DNA from: Spongospora subterranea f. sp. subterranea
Taxonomy: Eukaryota; Endomyxa: Phytomyxea; Phytomyxea; Plasmodiophorida
DNA: 64,000 bases
Assembly (NCBI GenBank): GCA_049724395.1
Contig: JAUGWO010000220.1
Span: 62,001 to 126,000 of the forward strand
Direction: 5' to 3'
A model generated the notes under the pieces. It saw only the letters and a program-made list of their open reading frames with translations, was not told the origin of the DNA and did not search any database. Shown in pieces: positions 35,126 through 48,280 of this stretch. Position 1 is the first letter of the stretch; every line of letters starts with the position of its first letter. The position numbers and the translations under genes are program-made.

Positions 35126-36462
35126 TTATGACAATAAAACAGGTGAACGGTTCACTTTGATTGATAATCTTTCGCTTTCTTCCTTCAATCTGACGCGACA
35201 TTTTGAAAAATAATGGATGTCGCCTGTTAAGGTGCAGCAGATATTGACCGAAAATGGGAAAACGCATTTGGCACTGTTTATTAACACAAACGCTTGCCAA
35301 CAATTTTGCGAATGAGACGAGTATCCCGGGTTGGTGTTTGACATGGACATAAACATTTGACGGTGATGGCGGCTGGGCTGTAGGAGGGTCATCACAAAGT
35401 CGGTGATATCCCATATCGGCCAAAACAACTTTTTGCGGTTGACCGATGGGACTTTGTCACTTTCGTTGAAAAAGCGTTGGGTATAGCACAGAAAGTCAGC
35501 GGGGGGCGATGTTATCGGGGGCAGCAGCTCCTCGTTTTGGTGTACGATCATCAGTGTGCAAGAAATGGCAGATCGCTCGCCTGTCCCATCACCTATTTTA
35601 ACTGCCGTATGGGCGACAGTCCTTGAATCCCAGACATAAACTTCATCGGTCTGCATGTTCCATCGTGTGTACCAATCGTTTGGTTCAGATTCGGACTTCA
35701 ACAGATATTGACTAGGATTGGGGCACGCAAAGGAATTATGGTGCGAGTCTCATCGCATTGATAGGCCGGTGTGAATGCCAATGGCCATGCTTTAACAGGT
35801 TCAGTCGGTATCCAGATATTCATCAAATGATCGAGCGTCAACATTTCCATTGCGTATTGTTCAACGTTGCCATTATAGTGTGCCAGCGAAGCGGCTTTGA
35901 CATGGTCATTCTTTGCCAAAAACTTCATGATGTCCCAAGACCATCCACCATAGTTTTTCAAGAGGGAGGCAATATCGGCATCGCGAAGGAAATCGATGTG
36001 CGGCACATTGACATATGTCTCTTTTGTGCAACGCTTTGAGACGGAAAATGGAATGACTATCCAATTGGGATGCTCCTTGGAAATGTCCTCATAAACGGCT
36101 CTTTGGATTATCTCGGCAAACGGATTTCGAATATCAAGGTATGAGAGCAATCTCAACGGGTCAATCTCTCTTTTTATATGCTCCTTCATTCGAACAACAC
36201 CAAATTTCTTCGGCGAATTCAAAGGTTCAATCCACTCCATAGATGCCGCTTTGTTTGTTGGCTCCTCCATGTGAATCAAACTAACCTTCTCATCAATAAG
36301 TACATCCCCAATCAGCATCGGACTTAGGAAATCGAACAGTTCCAGTAAGTTTCCATTTCTTGATGGCAATTGGTCACAAGCCATAAGGACTGAAACACAG
36401 CGAACAGTACGATATAGACGATATTGGCCATTCCTCCAGTAATTGCCATTGCTCAAAATCAA
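35126..36462 (-). pseudogene. Unrecognised membrane-protein family, member A
   Basis: No known family recognised. The conserved core reads SPKKFGVVRMKEHIKREIDP, YVNVPHIDFLRDADIASLLK, AHYNGNVEQYAMEMLTLDHL and WIPTEPVKAWPLAFTPAYQC, then after a frame change near 35.70 kb WNMQTDEVYVWDSRTVAHTA and GERSAISCTLMIV. Members B (43.1-44.3 kb) and C (56.7-57.2 kb) share this core, so it is a multigene family rather than random ORFs. Upstream sequence corresponds to the transmembrane anchor of B but in another frame. The copy probably no longer gives a full protein. Lies about 3.9 kb downstream, in minus-strand direction, of the nuclease relic. Confidence 0.55.
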
Positions 36463-37570
36463 TATGACCGTCCGGCTATAGCATAACTGGCCCGTCGGAG
36501 TCCGTGACGGGGCTCAAGTGGGGCCATGTCATCCTGACCAGTGGACACTTGTGAACACGGACTGACCCACAGTCATCCATGGATACATTATTATTCCTCA
36601 AAACTCCACAGTGGAGTCGGTTTCAACAAATGTTTTCTCCATTGTGTTCGTAATGATAGAACGGGAGTCGCATGATCGGGCTTTCGAAACAAGATAGTGC
36701 ATCTTCGAACTCAACGGCTGTACAGAGCAAGGCTCTTGAAGCTTGGTTCTGGTCTGTCCCGGTTGGTGGCAGGTTAGGACCAAGTTAGTGTGAGACTTGA
36801 GTTCGAAAACCCCTTGGGCAGAGGTTGGCCAGCTAATACGGAAGTAGAGCGCAGGTTGTTGAGCATGCGAGGAACGAACCTCTTGAAAAATAGACAGCTG
36901 ATTTTGTAATGATGCGACTTTGGTTCAAGGCATTGTGGTGTTCCATACAGGGAATTTCCCCCGTGTCGTCCAACCAATGGTTAAGGGGTTTTAATGAGTC
37001 GGGTCATGGGATCAACCTCACACTATCACAATGTCGGTCAGACTGCAGAACATTCAGCGAAGGTAATATTGTCAAGCGAATGAGCTTTGACACCAAGTTC
37101 GTCTTGGCCCTCTTGTAGATATGGGTACTACAAACCTGGCACCAAAATGCCGAACACAAACTTTGTGACCGATTCCATGTCTGGGGACTGCAGAAATTGC
37201 AGAAATGTCAGAGACGGGGGATTGTCGCCATTGCTGGGTATATTGACGGAAAGGAGAAAGCAATGTGTCTGGCTCATTTATACCTTCGGATAAGCAGTTA
37301 AAAATCGCTCCAGTTCTGCTTGTCAAATTCGGGCAGAATCCAACAGACTTTCTATTACTGATTTTACCAAGTTTCAGACAATGAAACAGGCTGACCAATC
37401 TACCTGGAAACCGGTGGGCGATCTCTTCAAACCCCTTCCGATTGAATGAGGAGCCTGAGTTTGCGGTGCCGACTGTCCGTCTTGATGTCCTTGTTCAAAA
37501 TCTTCGAGCCCGTTTTTTAAGAAGTCGCCTAAATCGACACACTATCGAGTCTCTGGATGTAGATGAGACT
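36463..37570. other. Upstream region of family member A
   Basis: Short overlapping ORFs only. Parts (37.15-37.56 kb) are conserved with 44.32-44.69 kb in copy B, as non-coding or untranslated sequence. Probably includes the promoter and 5' exons of the membrane-protein gene. Confidence 0.4.
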
Positions 37571-38159
37571 CCCCAACACTTCTAAAATACTGACGCGTCG
37601 CGAATCCTTTTTGTTTATTATCGCAACATGTCGGCTCGTACCGAAACCGTTCTCAATTTTTATGAAGAATCCTTCATCGGTCCTCAGCACACGATAATTT
37701 GATTCTGATCAATATTCCGGAAAGCAAACTTGAAGAAGCAGATGGCAAACCCTTAAATACCATCGGATACCATATATCAAACGTGCTATTTCTCCTTTGG
37801 CTGTTTCTATTGTCGATCGCTCATGAACATGCCATATGGAAGTTATCAAATTAATAGACTGATTTATATATTTTGACTTGTTTTATAAAGTACATTCGAC
37901 TGATGTTCACAAAAACAGGTTTGTGAATTGCCCTTCGAAGCTGTAGTTGCGGTCTGATACATGGAAAGTGCAACTGGGTTTCTAATGTTGGTGATTAGTA
38001 TCTGTCAGCACGACAGTTTTGAAGGGCAGAACAGAAATGTTTTGGAATATGGGCCGGGTTCGTGTTTCAAACGCGGTTGATCGTGACTATCGAGAAACCT
38101 CTCCTCGTTGGTTCTCGAGTTGGCTCATTGGCATCTCTAGATCATACGGGATCGGTGGA

Positions 38160-39790
38160 TGTCACAATTCGAGTTGCAGAAGCCACAATGCCGCTGAAAG
38201 TGGAGGAATGGATGATGAGCTCTAATGAGTTACTTGCCACCAAGGTGGGGTTCAAACTAAATTAGACGAAACCCCAGCAAGAGCCAGAACAAAAACCATT
38301 ATGTGTCATCAAAACTGGTACCGTACAGTTTTCTTTCGGTGAATTGAAATTTATGGGCTCCAAGCTATCAGAGCATCACAAGCACAACAAAACCATACAA
38401 CAACTTGGGGAAAAGTGCCCGAACCACCAAACTATGTCACGATGGATAGGTGGAATATCAATGCCCAGCTTAAGAGATACGAAAGTGAGTACATCGAAAA
38501 CCCAAAGCAAGAAAACATGTAATCCCGTACAAACGGATCGGAACAAAACCTGTGCAAGGAATAGTGAAAAGAGCAACAACACGTGACACGCAGCGAAACG
38601 CGAGAACTCAAAGGAGGTAATGGCAATTTTCTGCATCAATGTTTGTGTCATTTGAGAGGCCCCGAATAAGGCAGATCAAAAATGCATTTGTTTTTGGGAT
38701 GATTGCCCTAAAGATGAACTGTGTTATTCGTCCCGGCAGCGTTAGCTGTGAATTTGAAGCTGCGTTGATAAAGGCAATCTAAGGTTGTGTGTGCGTTTGA
38801 TGCGACCTAATTCGATGATCTACCCGACTTCGCATTGAATCGATCCAACCTACGCTGCTTGCAAGATTGTCGAGCGTTGCTGTGACAGGTTTGCGTCTTA
38901 CCGGGCATGTCCTGATCAAAACTCTTTGCCCGAAGTCCAAAGAAGTCCTCAAACATCATCTCGGGGATTGGTGACAATTGCCAAAACTCGACGCCGTTCG
39001 AGCGAGATTCGTCGGTTCGCAGCATCGTTGCCACTTTACGAAACGTGGCTTTGCAAATATTGGCCAATCCAGCACAATCTGCTGACGCTTTAATGCGCAT
39101 TGCAGCAAACGACGGTGGTTACGACATCAACGACCACTGTCGAGCTGGTGGTACGCATTCAGGTCAGGATCGTATCACCCCTCATGTTGAAGTTATTGAC
39201 GGCCAATAATCCTCATCTTCGACGCTACACCATCACCGAAGTTCTCTTTACTTCCTGTCACGTCGCAATCATCCGGCTCCGCTCGACGCAGGCACTGCGG
39301 CCATTGACGCCGAGCCACAATCGACTTGCTGACCAGCTCTCGTTTGAAACATTATGTGCATCGCCGATCAACAGTCGCTGGCCACCTGCCTGTCTGTGAA
39401 AGAACCTTCAACTGCGGAAAACAATTTCGTCGATCCGTCGTTGATCGATGAAAACGCACCGGCGGGACGACCACACTCCTGTAGCGATGGTCGTAGTTTC
39501 GACGCCACCCAGTCCAGCGGCGGTTTCCTTGGCATTGAGTGATGATTCAGGGCCCAACTGGCATCGGCAATTGACTTGGAGTCATTCTCACCAGCTGCAC
39601 ATTCCTCTCTCAGCCCTATATCGCCCGACGGCCACTATAGATCAAAGCAACCGTACTGAGGTGACCAGTGCCAATACAGTCAACACCTTTACGCCCAATG
39701 AACGACGTCTGCACGATTCTTTCTGGTCGTCACGCACCACCACCAGCATCTCTATATGGGTTAAAAAAGATCAGCTGGATGAAGTTTCGC
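38160..39790. other. Copy-A-specific insertion without recognised genes
   Basis: Present in copy A but not B. Contains short ORFs (38344-38586 plus, 38807-39100 minus, 39100-39924 plus in overlapping frames), none with a recognised domain. Likely decayed mobile DNA. A CT-rich microsatellite (CTCTCTCTCTC) follows at about 39.95-39.99 kb and is shared with copy B at 49.12 kb. Confidence 0.4.
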
Positions 39791-40299
39791 TGAATGATCG
39801 TGTTATTGGGCACTCATCGAAACCACGGTCGGTGAAGCTCTCAATCATTTGTGCTCAGTCAACGCAGATCAATCAGCGGGCGAAAAAATGTAGCAAAAAA
39901 GACCAAGTTGCAGTGATTTGTTGACATCAAACTGTTTATGTGTCCATCTCTCCTCTCTCTCTCTCTCCTTTCTCTCTCTCTTCTTTTCCCTCACAAACTC
40001 TTATATCCCTCCATCTGTCTTCTTGAGCGACGTTTCGCGTCAGTCTTACTCCTCGTTTGGTGGTTGGTTTAGTCGTGCTGGCCCAGGTGTTCATACACAA
40101 CTGGTCTCATCACCCAATTTCCCCAATACACAGATCAACCTCGATTCACACAACCTTTGACGCTCGGACAGTTTTCATTGGACGATCAGACTGTTGAACT
40201 TCGCTGTACCGTTCTGATGCTGTTTCAAAATGAATGGAGCTCGGATTCATGAAATCTGCATAAGAGAACTTCGAACGAACAAGACTTCTGCAAATATAG

Positions 40300-41272
40300 A
40301 CTTTCCCGTTGCGAGATTTATGTATTGTTTAGTAGTAAGACCTGGAAATGACAGTCCCCGATTATCATGACGATGTGCTTCATGTTTCTGACAAACTCTT
40401 CTGAAGTATCGTCGTAAGTCGGGCCGATTTGCTGATGGTTATTAGTAGAGTCTGCAGTTGACACCTTCTCCCAATCACAGATAAAGGTCCGACAGAATTG
40501 ACAAAAACGTTGAAACAACGTCGTGGAGTTTGTTGAGGTGTCTTTTGCTGAAGTTGAAATACTTATCTTGTTCCGAAACGTTTTGCGTTCGTTCGATGAT
40601 GGTCGACGCAACATTCAAATCCAGCAATGTCTCCGTGAAATTTTCACTCTCGATGGCCGAATCGGGTTTAATTAAGTACATCATGTGGGGCCCAGATCAG
40701 GCCCACTATCGTGTACGACCCGTAGAATTCGTATGATTTTGCCTGGAGAAAACTCTCGTGAAGACGCCGTCCGGGTTGAACAGGGCCTATAAGATTTCAT
40801 CAGTTTATCTCCAGACAAACGCTTTTTCTGGATTTTGTTGAATAGACGATATCGGCTCGGCCATACTGAGTGGCAATTTTGTTGTTGCAGTACGCCACTC
40901 GAGGCGCTACGACTTCCACTTTCACCGACTCTAAAATGACCTGCTTATCGCATCGTAGAAATAACGCGATCAGCATTTTGGTAAGCCCTTGGCGTAGATA
41001 CAACCCCTTCCGGTCGTTGGTTGCTTCCACAGCTTTCTGGATAATTTTCTGTTTGACCAGGAATTGTTTGATCCGAACCGGATGGCGCAAATAGGGTCCG
41101 TCCTCGTATCCCCATGGATTTCATGAAATTCCGAGTGGCAGCGCCCGCCGTTGCACGAGTATTCCCATCGATGGGATATCCAAATTCGTAGAACGGCAAT
41201 GGTCAGTTCGTATTGCGGGTCCAACTCGAAGAAATCAGCGAATGACGAACGGGTTTGTCCGAAGCTGGTCTG
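40300..41272 (-). pseudogene. Broken relic of the PD-(D/E)XK nuclease gene (copy A)
   Basis: Collinear with the open nuclease gene at 49603-50493 and easily recognised, with segments such as ATQYGRADIVYSTKS and IIERTQNVSEQDKYFNFS. It is broken in several places and lacks the 5' end because the duplicated segment stops at about 41.27 kb. Treated as a fossil. Confidence 0.7.
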
Positions 41273-41494
41273 TATCGACACTCTGACACGGACCATGCCA
41301 GTTAGCCAACGTCTTTCGAGATTGTCGTTGGATATTGGTTGCAATGAGGACGTAGTCACTTAATTTGCTTCGTCCTTCGATTTGCTGCACGTGACTTGTG
41401 CTTCAACTTGCGCTGATGTGACAACCCTTCGTCACATCGCTTGTGAATCGTATCGATAACGGTTAATAAATCAGTCGTGAGTTCATGAATCCGA

Positions 41495-42620
41495 TCAGTT
41501 GATATGGGAACTTCCACAACCGAATCTAATTGCGGAATGAATATGGACGTGATGAGCGAAGACGGCTGAAGACCAGAGAGCCATATTCACGACAGGTAAA
41601 ACGTAAGGCCCATGATCATCAAATGACAAATTAGATTCAGATAGAATGGCCTTTAGAAGAAGTAAAATAGAATGATTAACGACTTCGACGGTGCCATTCG
41701 CCCTTGGCGTGTACGAAGTGGTAAAATGATGTGCAACATGCAGGCGAGATAATAATTCGTCGATCACTTTGTTCTTAAAATGGGTACCTTGATCAGACAC
41801 ATGTTGAAATACAACGCCAAATCTCTTAAACCAATCGATAAGATCAACTGCAACGGCGATGTAATCTGCTGCCTCGCAAGGTATCAGTTCAACAAAGCCA
41901 CTAAAATCGTCTTTGAGAACTAGGACGTACTGAAACTTGTGACGGCATCCGGATTTCGTTTTGGCAATAAATAGGAAATCGTAATTCATCACCTTATTCG
42001 GTTTAGACGCATGAATTGCGTGTCCGAACGGGCGCGGAATGACCTTATCTTTTGTTCTAAGACAATGCAGGTATTGTGATACAGAAAGCGTTGCATCGGC
42101 CTTTATATCTCCCCACCAGAATAGTGGTTTACATAGAGCGACCACTGCTTCGGTGACCAGGTGTCCTGAGAGTCCCAGATGAGCAATTGTCAGGATTCGT
42201 ATAATTAATGTGTCGCCAGCGACCCAAATTTGGTTCGCTGGCGTCAGAAAGAGTCCTTGGCCAACGTTGTACGTAAGGGTTGTGCCGGCAATGTCGATGG
42301 ATCCCAGACGTGATTCGATGCCATTGGAGTCCATATATTCCTTCTGCGCTGATGACATAGTTTATTCATTTGACCATGTAAAGTCGTCAGCAATACTGTA
42401 TGCTGCAATGGGACAGATGAAATCTTTTTCCTGGAATGGATCACGGCAGACACGCCATCTGCTGGAGAGACGCCCCAACGCGTCATTATGTCTGCCCATA
42501 CGCTCTCGTCGCCAGATATGTTCGATGTGGAAGTCGAACGCGCGTAGCTGTAACTGCCACCGCTCAAGGCGATCGCCAGCTGTTCGGTTCGCCGGAGGCG
42601 AACGTGACTGCTGATCGAAA
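41495..42620 (-). mobile_element. Ty3/gypsy fossil (RNase H end, integrase)
   Basis: Minus strand: end of RNase H (RLERWQLQLRAFDFHIEHIW near 42.53 kb), then an integrase frame 41495-42358 with a linker zinc-region relic, the core NYDFLFIAKTKSG, VLVLKDDFSGFVELIPC and HVSDQGTHFKNKVIDELL, and YTPRANGTVEVVNHSILLLL. The integrase frame is open over 287 codons, but the rest of the element is missing or broken. It sits exactly between the two duplicated segments. Confidence 0.75.
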
Positions 42621-43102
42621 TTGTAAACGATATCGCCTCTGTGGGTTTCCGCGTTACCAGTTGGTGTTTGCAGTTTTGGGGATTTCTTGATTTCTTTTGA
42701 AAGATTGGGTAATTCTGGATTGGCATCGGTGTATGTTGACAGGTAAAGGATGAGAGGAACCGGATTGAGTGGACGATGGACACGAAACATGAAAGAAGAA
42801 TTAGAACTACTGCCAGACAATAGACAGTGAACGGTTCACTTAATTGACAATCTTTCGCTTCTTCCTTCAATCTGACGCGACATTTGAAAAATATTGGATG
42901 TCGCCTGTTAAGGTGCAGCAGATATCGGGAAAACGCATTTGACACTGTTTATTAACATCAAACCATGTTTAGTTCAGTCATCTTGTTTAATTCAGTCATC
43001 TTGTTTAATTCAGTCATCTTGCGAAGATGAGATAGTATCCCGGGTTGGTGTTGGACATTGGCATAAACATTTGACGGTGATGGAGGCTGGGCTGTAGAAG
43101 GG

Positions 43103-44285
43103 TCATCGCAACGTCGAAGATATCCCATTTGGGCCAAAAACATCAGTTGCCATTGCACCAAGGGAACTTGTCACTTCGTCGAAAAAGCGATCGGTATAGC
43201 ACAGAGAGTGCTTAAGGGGCGATGTTATCGGAACCAGCAGTTCCTCTTTTGGATGTACGATCATCAGTGTGCAAGCAATGGCAGATCGCTCGCCTGTCCC
43301 ATCACCTCTTTTGACGGCAGTATGGACGACAGTCCTTGAATCCCAGACATAAATTTCATCGGTCTGCATGTTCCATCGTGTGAACCAATTGTTTGGTTCA
43401 GATTCGGACTTCAACAGATATTGTTGTCGACCATCCAAGTCATGCGAAGGAGTTATGGTGCGAGTCTCATCGCATTGATAGGCCGGTGTGAATGCCAATG
43501 GCCATGCTTTAACAGGTTCAGTCGGTATCCAGATATTCATCAAATGATCGAGAGTCAACATTTCTATTGCGTATTGTTCAACGTTGCCATTATAGTGTGC
43601 CAGCGCAGCGGCTTTGACATGGTCATTCTTTGCCAAAAACGTCATGATTTCCCGAGACACACCATCGTTTTTCAAGAGGGCGGCAATATCGGCATCGCGA
43701 ATGAAATCGATGTGCGGCACATTGTAATATGTCTCTTGTGTGGAAATCTTTAAGAAGGAAAATGGAATGACTATCCCATTGGAATGCTCCTTTTGAATGT
43801 CAGCTTCTTGGATGACCTTAGCAAACTGATTTTCGGATTTCATAGTATGGCTGCAATATCAACGGGACAATCTTTCTTTTAAGCTGCTCCTCCATTCGAA
43901 CAACACCAAATTTCTTCGGCGATTTCAAAGGTTTAATCCACTTCATATTTGTTGGCTCCTCCATTTGAATCAAACTAATCTTCTCATCAATACCTTCACC
44001 CCAAACAGCATCGGGCTTGGGAAATTGAACAATTCCAGTAATAACTTCCCTTTCTTGATGGCAATTGGTCACAAGCCATAAGGACTGAAACACAGCGAAC
44101 AGTACCACCATTCCTCCAGTGATTGCCACCGTCCGGCCATAGCACAACTGCACAACTGACCCGCCGGTGTGAACCCGGACTGGCCCACAGTCATCCATGG
44201 ATACATTATTATTCCTCAAAACCCGACAGTGGAGTCGATTTTCAACAAATGTTTTTCTCCATTGTTCGTAATGATGGAACGGCAT
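43103..44285 (-). CDS. Unrecognised membrane-protein family, member B
   Basis: From ATG 44285 the frame gives a 50-60-residue N-terminal tail, then one hydrophobic segment (AITGGMVVLFAVFQSLWLVT), then a large polar domain, predicting a single-pass (type II) membrane or secreted protein. The shared core includes SPKKFGVVRMEEQLKRKI, YNVPHIDFIRDADIAALLK, AHYNGNVEQYAIEMLTLDHL, WIPTEPVKAWPLAFTPAYQC and GERSAIACTLMIV. The frame switches once near 43.83 kb, so either a short intron was missed or the copy has begun to decay. A copia fossil lies just upstream (44.69 kb). Function unknown. Confidence 0.55.
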
Positions 44286-44689
44286 TATCGCTGTTCACAC
44301 TACAGAGCAAGGCTCAATGCGACCGATTCCATGTCTGGGGACTGCAGAAATTGCAGCAGCCGGGATCAAGTCGATCTTTCAGAGGTGTCAGAGACGGGAA
44401 ATTGTCGCCTTTGCTGGGTATATTGACGGAAAGCAATGTGTCTGGCTCATTTATACCGTCGGATAAGCAGTTAATAATCGCTCCAGTTATTTACTGATTT
44501 TACCAAGTTTCAGACAATGAAACAGGCTGCCCAATCTACCTGGACCGGTGGGCGCTCTCTCCTAAAACCTTCCGATTGAATGAGGAGCCTGAGCTTGCGG
44601 TGCCGAATGTCCGTCTTGATGTCCTTGTCCAAAATATTATAGCCCGTTTTTTTAAAAGTCACCTAAAACGACACATTATCGAGTCTCTG

Positions 44690-46690
44690 AATGTCGCTTA
44701 GCTCGTTCGTCTTAGTTGTTGAGGACTTCGGTATTGGCAACCTCGCCATTTTTCCTTCCGCACATACTGTGCAATTGTGCACAACTTGGCTATTCGTGGA
44801 AAACTGTAGGATTATGCCTTTCACGCTCGTCTTCCGAAGAGTTTCCATGTTGACGTGACCGCACCTCCTGTGCGATTCGAATGCATCTGTACGTCAGTTT
44901 GCGCCTGGTACACCTTCTCCGAATGAAGTGTTTCGAATCTGTATACGCCGTTACTCCGGTATCCGATGATGACCAGCTTGCCATCGACAGAGATCTGACA
45001 GGTATCTCCCTTAAACTGCACGTCCGTCCCTTTACGCTTGGTTGCCGCTGCAACTGAGAACAAGTTTTGTTTCAGCCCAGGTACATACAGGACATGAGTG
45101 AGTCTGCATTCTATTCCCAACTTTACGCAGCCCATATGTGTCCGCCTCTAGTCGTCTGCCATCGCCCAGCGTGACAGGTCGTACTGGCACCAGAATCTCG
45201 TAGTCCATCAGGGAATCTAGTCTGTGAATCATGTGCGACGACGCACCACTGTCTATCAGCCAGGCACTCTTGTCCTGGTCGTCCTCCTTGTGACTAGCCA
45301 TGAACATCACTTCTGAAGCAACACTCGCTCTCTGATTCTTCTTGGGTAACCCACAATCTCGTCCCCAATGCCCTGCCTTCCCGCAGTTATAACACTTTCC
45401 TCTCCTCTTCGGTTTCTCGCGCTTCTTTTCTTCTGCACCAAAAGCTGTTTGATGTTCCGGGATGGAACAGAGACTCAATCTCTGTTCTGCCGTCAACAGG
45501 CGGTTCATCAACTCTGCTTTTGTTAACACTAATCCTTGCATTATCACCTCGAACGTTGTCCTATATTTTTCAACATGCATTATTGGAAAACACACGGTCG
45601 TCATGATGTCGTTTTTGAAAAGTGAGCAAATAGTGATCCATTCTCCGAAATCTTCGTCTGTCGGAATGCTTGTGTCAATAGCAGGACGTTTTTGAGCATT
45701 CTTCGACGCGTAGAAACCCACTAAAGCCGACCACGCTGCGCATGCGGTTGACGTTCCGTAGACATGCTCGTACTGATTGGGCTCTAATGCTTGAACTAAA
45801 ATTGAAAAGGCCATATCAACATCAACCTTGCTTTCGCTCGTGTCACTCGCCAGAAGGTCGTGGAACTGTTGTCCCCTTAAATGAGCTTGGAAAGCGAACT
45901 TAAACGAAGTCCAGTTTTCTCCATTTAATTTCTGCCCGGTGAAGGCCAGCGCACGCCTCTGAACTGGGCCCTTCTTCTCAGGTTATGGGCCCAGTTCAGA
46001 CGCGTGCGTTGGCCTTCACCGGGCAGAAATTAAATGGAGAAAACTGGACTTCGTTTAAGTTCGATTTTGATGCCGAGTAAGTACGCGATGTCACCACCGG
46101 GTTTCATCGAATATCTTCTAAGGAAATCCTCGGTTTTCTTGATGATGTTTGTGCTTGAAAAAGACACCACCAAGTCGTCGACATATATGGCGATGAATGT
46201 GACATTGTCTTCAGAGCGTCGGCAATACAGGCATGGATCCGCGTTCGTCGCGATGAAGCCGTCGCTTTTCAAGTACTCGTTTTTCTGGTCCCACCAAACG
46301 CGACCCGCCTGCTTTAGGCCATATATGTCTTTCTTCAACTTGCATTCCATCTCGCCATTCTCGTTCTGCGCCGCGAGCCCTTCCGGTTGCTCCAGGTAGA
46401 TCTCTTCTTTCAATTCTCCGTAAAGAAAAGCGGTGTCGACATCCATCTGTTTTACCTCAGATCCAACCTTGCTGAAATTGCCATGAGTAATCTAAGGGTG
46501 GTTAGACTCACAACCGGTGAAGTGGTCTCGTCAAAGTCGGTTCCTGGCTGTTGGCTAAATCCTCGGGCCACGTAACGTGCCTTGCATCTGATCACCTTTT
46601 CTTGCAGCATCGGTTGTCGCCTTAAACACCCATTTGCCGCTGACCACATTTCTTCCCTTTGGTCGCGAAACAATTCCCAAGTCCCGAACA
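44690..46690 (-). mobile_element. Ty1/copia fossil, rearranged copy
   Basis: Nearly identical to the copia element at 14.8-19.2 kb. The minus strand carries the reverse-transcriptase part (46.06-46.68 kb: DIYGLKQAGRVWWDQ) and gag through integrase start (44.69-45.98 kb: CYNCGKAGHWGRDC, LIDSGASSH). A short piece of gag (about 45.97-46.06 kb) is inverted at the junction. LTRs and both ends are absent and it is broken. The high similarity to the other copy means the family moved recently relative to the segment duplication. Confidence 0.82.
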
Positions 46691-46913
46691 CTTTTCAAAA
46701 TACTCACGCGCCGCGAAGCCTTTTCGTTTATTGACCCAACATATCGGCTCGTACCGAAACCGGTCTCAATTCTCATGAAGAATTCTTGATCAGTCCTCAG
46801 CACACGATATTGAATCAGATCAATAAGCGGGAAAGCAAACTTGAAGAAGCAGATGACAAACGCCTAAATTGTCAGGAATGCCAATCAAACGACGTTATAG
46901 GTAATCGACGTTG

Positions 46914-46943
46914 TCCGAACTGAGCATTTGCCCAGTTCGGACG
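46914..46943. repeat. 10-bp-arm hairpin
   Basis: GTCCGAACTG, ten-base loop, CAGTTCGGAC. A similar hairpin occurs near 23.82 kb. It lies in an insert specific to copy B. Confidence 0.7.
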
Positions 46944-47407
46944 GTACGCTTGAATCGTTTATTAATAATATACCTTGTCAAGTAGTACGGTCGTCGTACG
47001 GTCGTGACAAAAATGCCATCAAATATCATATCCCAAACGTGCTATTTCTCTTTTGGCTGTTTCTATTGATGATCGCTCAATGCACTTGCCATATGGAATT
47101 TCTAAATTAATATACTGATCGATTTATTTTCTTGTTTTACAAGGAACATTCGACTGATTTTCACAAAAACAGGTTTGTGAATTGCCCTTCGAAGCTGTCG
47201 TTGCGGTCTGATACATGGAAAGTGCAACTGGGTTTCTAATGTTTGTAATTGGTATTTGCCAGCACGACAGTTTTGAAGGGCAGAACAGAAATGTTTTGGA
47301 ATATGGGCCGGGTTCGTGTCTCAAACGCGGTTGAGAGTGACTATCGAGAAACCACTCCTCGTTGGTTCTCGAGTTGGCTCACTGGCATCGCTAGATCAAT
47401 TACGGGA

Positions 47408-48135
47408 ATGTTGGAACGCCCGATTTTGTATGCGTTCGGACATGGGAAAGTATCAGAGCCAGGTGGTCAAACCATTTGAAGAAAGCGCTATTAGAGTTTG
47501 CAGATGTCTCACCAAGGCTGTCCAAGAGTACCACTCGGGATGGTCTTGGGCAGACTATTACGTGTTGGCAAAGAAATACTTTTCTGCGGATCAGCGAAAG
47601 GCATTTTCTGCTGATTTGTCGTGGCAGGAAGTCAAAGATATGCCCGAGTTTGCCATTGATCACACAACCATGTGTCCGGCACAAAAAGCAGCGCTTCTTC
47701 TGAACGATCTGCCCAGCGATGATGCGGATTCTGACATCCCACAGGTAGGTGAAAACAAGCCACAAGTTGTACCAGGATCATCACATTCCAGTGAATCTGT
47801 TGCAACGGCTCGTCGTCCATCGGTCGGGAAAAAACAAGGCAAGCTGATAACATTTTAGCAATACGGAGTCGTTTAATTCAGCGATCGCTTCGACGCCCGA
47901 CTTTGTATGCGTTCGGACATGGGAAAGTATCAGAGCCAGGTGGTTATACCATTTGCAGAAAGCGCTATTAATGTTTGCAGGATGTCTCACCAAGGCTGTC
48001 CAAGAGTACCACTCTGGATGGTCTTGGGCAGACTATTACGTGTTGGCAAAGAAATATTTTTTGCGGATCAGCGAAAGGCATTTTCTGCTGGTTTGTCGTG
48101 GCAGGAAGTCAAAGATATGCCCAAGAATGTTATTA
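47408..48135 (+). repeat. Tandemly duplicated coding-like segment
   Basis: About 240 bp at 47408-47660 recur at 47897-48135 with few changes. The first copy is open as part of a plus-strand frame (47316-47858: AIRVCRCLTKAVQEYHSGWS, YYVLAKKYFSADQRKAF, ...LLLNDLPSDDADSD). The second is disrupted. No domain recognised; possibly a gag- or transposon-derived protein. Confidence 0.6.
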
Positions 48136-48280
48136 GCTTTGCTGAATGATGGTGCTATTGGGCATTCATCGCAACCACGGTCCGCGAAGCTCTCAATCAT
48201 TTCCCAATCGAGATAAAGCATACGAACCTTCTTTAAAGAGAACTCTTTCTTCGTGGGAACCAAGCCACACGCGCGCCTTT

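Larger units (their letters stand above)
34872..41272. repeat. Duplicated segment, copy A
   Basis: Direct copy of 42625-50425. Matching stretches in the same order are 34.9-36.5 with 42.65-44.2, 37.15-37.56 with 44.32-44.69, 37.57-38.15 with 46.69-47.40, 39.79-39.85 with 48.14-48.2, 39.9-40.2 with 49.08-49.33, and 40.3-41.27 with 49.5-50.43 kb. Similarity is very high in places and interrupted by copy-specific insertions. It starts near ACGATATCGCCT in both copies. Confidence 0.85.
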
